Shown here: piece after piece, positions 4,288 to 5,712 of the stretch
How the letters are laid out: every line of letters starts with the position of its first letter
Numbering within the stretch: position 1 is the stretch's first letter
Source: Atribacteria bacterium SCGC AAA255-G05
GTDB taxonomy: Bacteria > Atribacterota > Phoenicimicrobiia > Phoenicimicrobiales > Phoenicimicrobiaceae
NCBI GenBank assembly: GCA_000405605.1
Contig: ASPA01000031.1
Location: forward strand, 1-5,712
Length of the DNA stretch: 5,712 nucleotides
Direction of reading: 5' to 3'
The notes under the pieces: model-generated
Database searches by the model: none
Told to the model about the DNA's origin: nothing
Seen by the model: only the letters and a program-made list of their open reading frames with translations
Position numbers and translations under genes: made by a program

Positions 4288-5712
4288 CTACATACCTCCT
4301 AATGCTGTGCCGGTATACTGCAATTGTTCTATTAAAGACATCACTGCGGGATGCACTAAATTTTTTACTATTAAATCCGGAAATAATCCAAAAAATATTA
4401 TGATACAGGATAAAACGGCCATAGCAAAGACCATACTGCGCGGGACTTCCTTGACTTCTTTAAATTGAGGTAATTTCGGACCTAAAAACGCACTATGAAA
4501 TACTTTAACAAATGAGGCCAAAGTTAAGATGCTAACTACCATAGCTATTATAGAAAGCAAGGGATTGAATCTATACACAGATTCGTAAATTAAAAGTTTA
4601 GAGGCAAAGCCATTAAAGGGCGGAAGCCCGGCAATGGCCGCTGCTCCAATAATAAAAAAGATGGTAGTATATTTCATCGAATGAGCTAACCCACCCATTT
4701 TATTAAGATCTCTTGTTCCTGTCCTGAAAAATAAAGCACCGGCAGTTAAAAATAGCAAGCCCTTATACATAGCATGATTCATAATATGAAATATTCCACC
4801 CTCCATAGCGGTAATTCCATAATTTTGTAAGGCAATTGGGTTAGCTAATACTGCTAATCCTACACCTACCCCCAGAAGCATATAACCCGTCTGAGAGACA
4901 GCGTGATAAGCCATAAGTCTTTTTATATCTTTTTGAACAATAGCCATTGTAACTCCGATAAACATAGATAAAAGACCAAAAATAATAATTATCCATCCTA
5001 CGGTTAAAGTATTCATAGTAATATTATATAAAGAAAAAACTATTCTAAATAAAGCATATAGACTGGCCTGGCTGGCAGCAACCAATATCATAGTGATTGG
5101 TGCAGGTGCTTCCGAATAAGCATCTGGTGTCCACATATGCATCGGTACCGCTCCTGCCTTCATGGCTAGCACTGGTATTAAAAGACCTAAAGCAATCTTG
5201 TCTAATTGAGAGTATTTAATCACCTTGGCTATAGCTGCAAGATTAAGAATATCGTACTGCCCATAAAATATTCCTACCGCAAATAAAACCATAAGAGCAG
5301 ATATTGAACTAACCACCATATATTTAAAACCCGCTTCTGCTGGTTCACCATAATCAACTCCTCTAAAAGAAATTAGGGCAACAGAAGCAATGGAGGCAAT
5401 TTCCAAAAACACAAAAAAGTTAAATATATCACCGGTAAACTCCATTCCAAACATACCTACAGTTAAAAGTAACAAAAGGGAATAATACTTATCTACTCCA
5501 TCATATTTTTTTAGAAAAGATAAAGAATAGATTGCCCCTAAAAAAGAAACAACTGCAGTAATTAGACCCATAAATATACCCATTGCATCTACTTCGAACA
5601 TAATCCTAATAGGGAATTTTAAGCCAGAAGGTAAAGCTAAAGATGGAGATGTTGCGCCAAAAATATAAACTTGGGGACCAACTGTTAATATTTTAACCGC
5701 TAATACAATGGT
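4288..5712 (-). CDS. mbhH: MrpD/NuoN/MbhH-like proton-conducting membrane subunit, 5'-partial
   Basis: This is an antiporter-like subunit of the proton-conducting membrane transporter family, related to MrpD, NuoL/M/N and MbhH. It is thought to carry ions across the membrane as the hydrogenase turns over. The frame is open to the right edge of the window, giving 474 visible residues. The ATG at 5601 is internal, because 37 residues upstream of it remain open and fit the family. About a dozen hydrophobic helices are visible. Charged residues typical of the family are Glu104 (VFLEIAS), Lys185 (MKAGAVPMHMWTPDAY), Lys317 (HAMYKGLLFL) and Lys372 (LPPFNGFASKLL), numbered from the window edge. KDIKRLMAYHAVSQTGYM at 261-278 is a further signature. 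The size is close to full MbhH, so only a short N-terminal piece is missing. mbhI follows after three bases. Confidence 0.93.
   Translation of the reverse strand, partial: TIVLAVKILTVGPQVYIFGATSPSLALPSGLKFPIRIMFEVDAMGIFMGLITAVVSFLGAIYSLSFLKKYDGVDKYYSLLLLLTVGMFGMEFTGDIFNFFVFLEIASIASVALISFRGVDYGEPAEAGFKYMVVSSISALMVLFAVGIFYGQYDILNLAAIAKVIKYSQLDKIALGLLIPVLAMKAGAVPMHMWTPDAYSEAPAPITMILVAASQASLYALFRIVFSLYNITMNTLTVGWIIIIFGLLSMFIGVTMAIVQKDIKRLMAYHAVSQTGYMLLGVGVGLAVLANPIALQNYGITAMEGGIFHIMNHAMYKGLLFLTAGALFFRTGTRDLNKMGGLAHSMKYTTIFFIIGAAAIAGLPPFNGFASKLLIYESVYRFNPLLSIIAMVVSILTLASFVKVFHSAFLGPKLPQFKEVKEVPRSMVFAMAVLSCIIIFFGLFPDLIVKNLVHPAVMSLIEQLQYTGTALGGM

Noticed and set aside
4084..4468. Two plus-strand reading frames opposite mbhI and mbhH
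   Set aside because: They are shadows of the conserved minus-strand genes and have low-complexity translations with no domain resemblance.
4288..5601. A complete MrpD-like gene starting at the ATG at 5601
   Set aside because: The frame stays open for 37 more codons to the window edge and the sequence fits the family, so the gene is 5'-partial.
1..5712. NADH:quinone oxidoreductase (complex I) rather than hydrogenase
   Set aside because: The large subunit keeps both CxxC NiFe motifs and the small subunit has CxxC rather than the NuoB adjacent cysteines. The gene order matches Mbh.

Overview
The window carries most of the hydrogenase half of a membrane-bound, energy-conserving group 4 [NiFe] hydrogenase of the Mbh type. 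This kind of complex oxidises reduced ferredoxin, evolves H2 and couples that to ion movement through Mrp/complex I-like membrane subunits. The seven subunits recognised correspond to MbhH, I, J, K, L, M and N of Pyrococcus furiosus. The DNA is AT-rich (GC roughly in the mid-30s by eye), Shine-Dalgarno sites are strong, and ATG, GTG and TTG starts all occur. An anaerobic, fermentative bacterium, possibly thermophilic or from an uncultured phylum such as Atribacterota, is plausible, but the sequence alone does not fix the taxon.

Layout. Right half, minus strand, read from 5712 downwards: mbhH (MrpD/NuoN-like ion-transporting subunit, 5' end beyond the window), mbhI (small two-helix subunit), mbhJ (small electron-transfer subunit), a 266-bp spacer holding a repeat-rich element, mbhK (NuoC-like), then the first 61 codons of mbhL. 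Left half, plus strand: the rest of mbhL with all four NiFe-binding cysteines, mbhM (NuoH-like membrane anchor) and mbhN (2x[4Fe-4S] ferredoxin-like subunit), which stops early. Apart from the spacer, the genes are packed with overlaps or gaps of a few bases, as in one translationally coupled operon.

The main anomaly is structural. Bases 1-95 are an exact reverse complement of 2485-2579, and both copies encode the same stretch of MbhL. Flipping the 96-2484 segment joins the MbhL start on the minus strand to the rest of the gene. The result is the canonical order H-I-J-K-L-M-N on one strand. Either the window contains a foldback chimera (amplification or assembly artefact), or the genome has a real inversion or invertible segment inside the operon. 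The ferredoxin gene is cut at the same junction, and position 1 coincides with the edge of the repeat that can be seen. Both points fit an artefact better, but a true inversion cannot be excluded from sequence alone.

The second feature of interest is the mbhJ-mbhK spacer. It holds an approximately 242-bp MITE-like element with 9-bp terminal inverted repeats, inverted arrays of related 7-bp units at the two ends, and two internal hairpins. It sits between the mbhJ stop codon and the mbhK ribosome binding site without damaging either.
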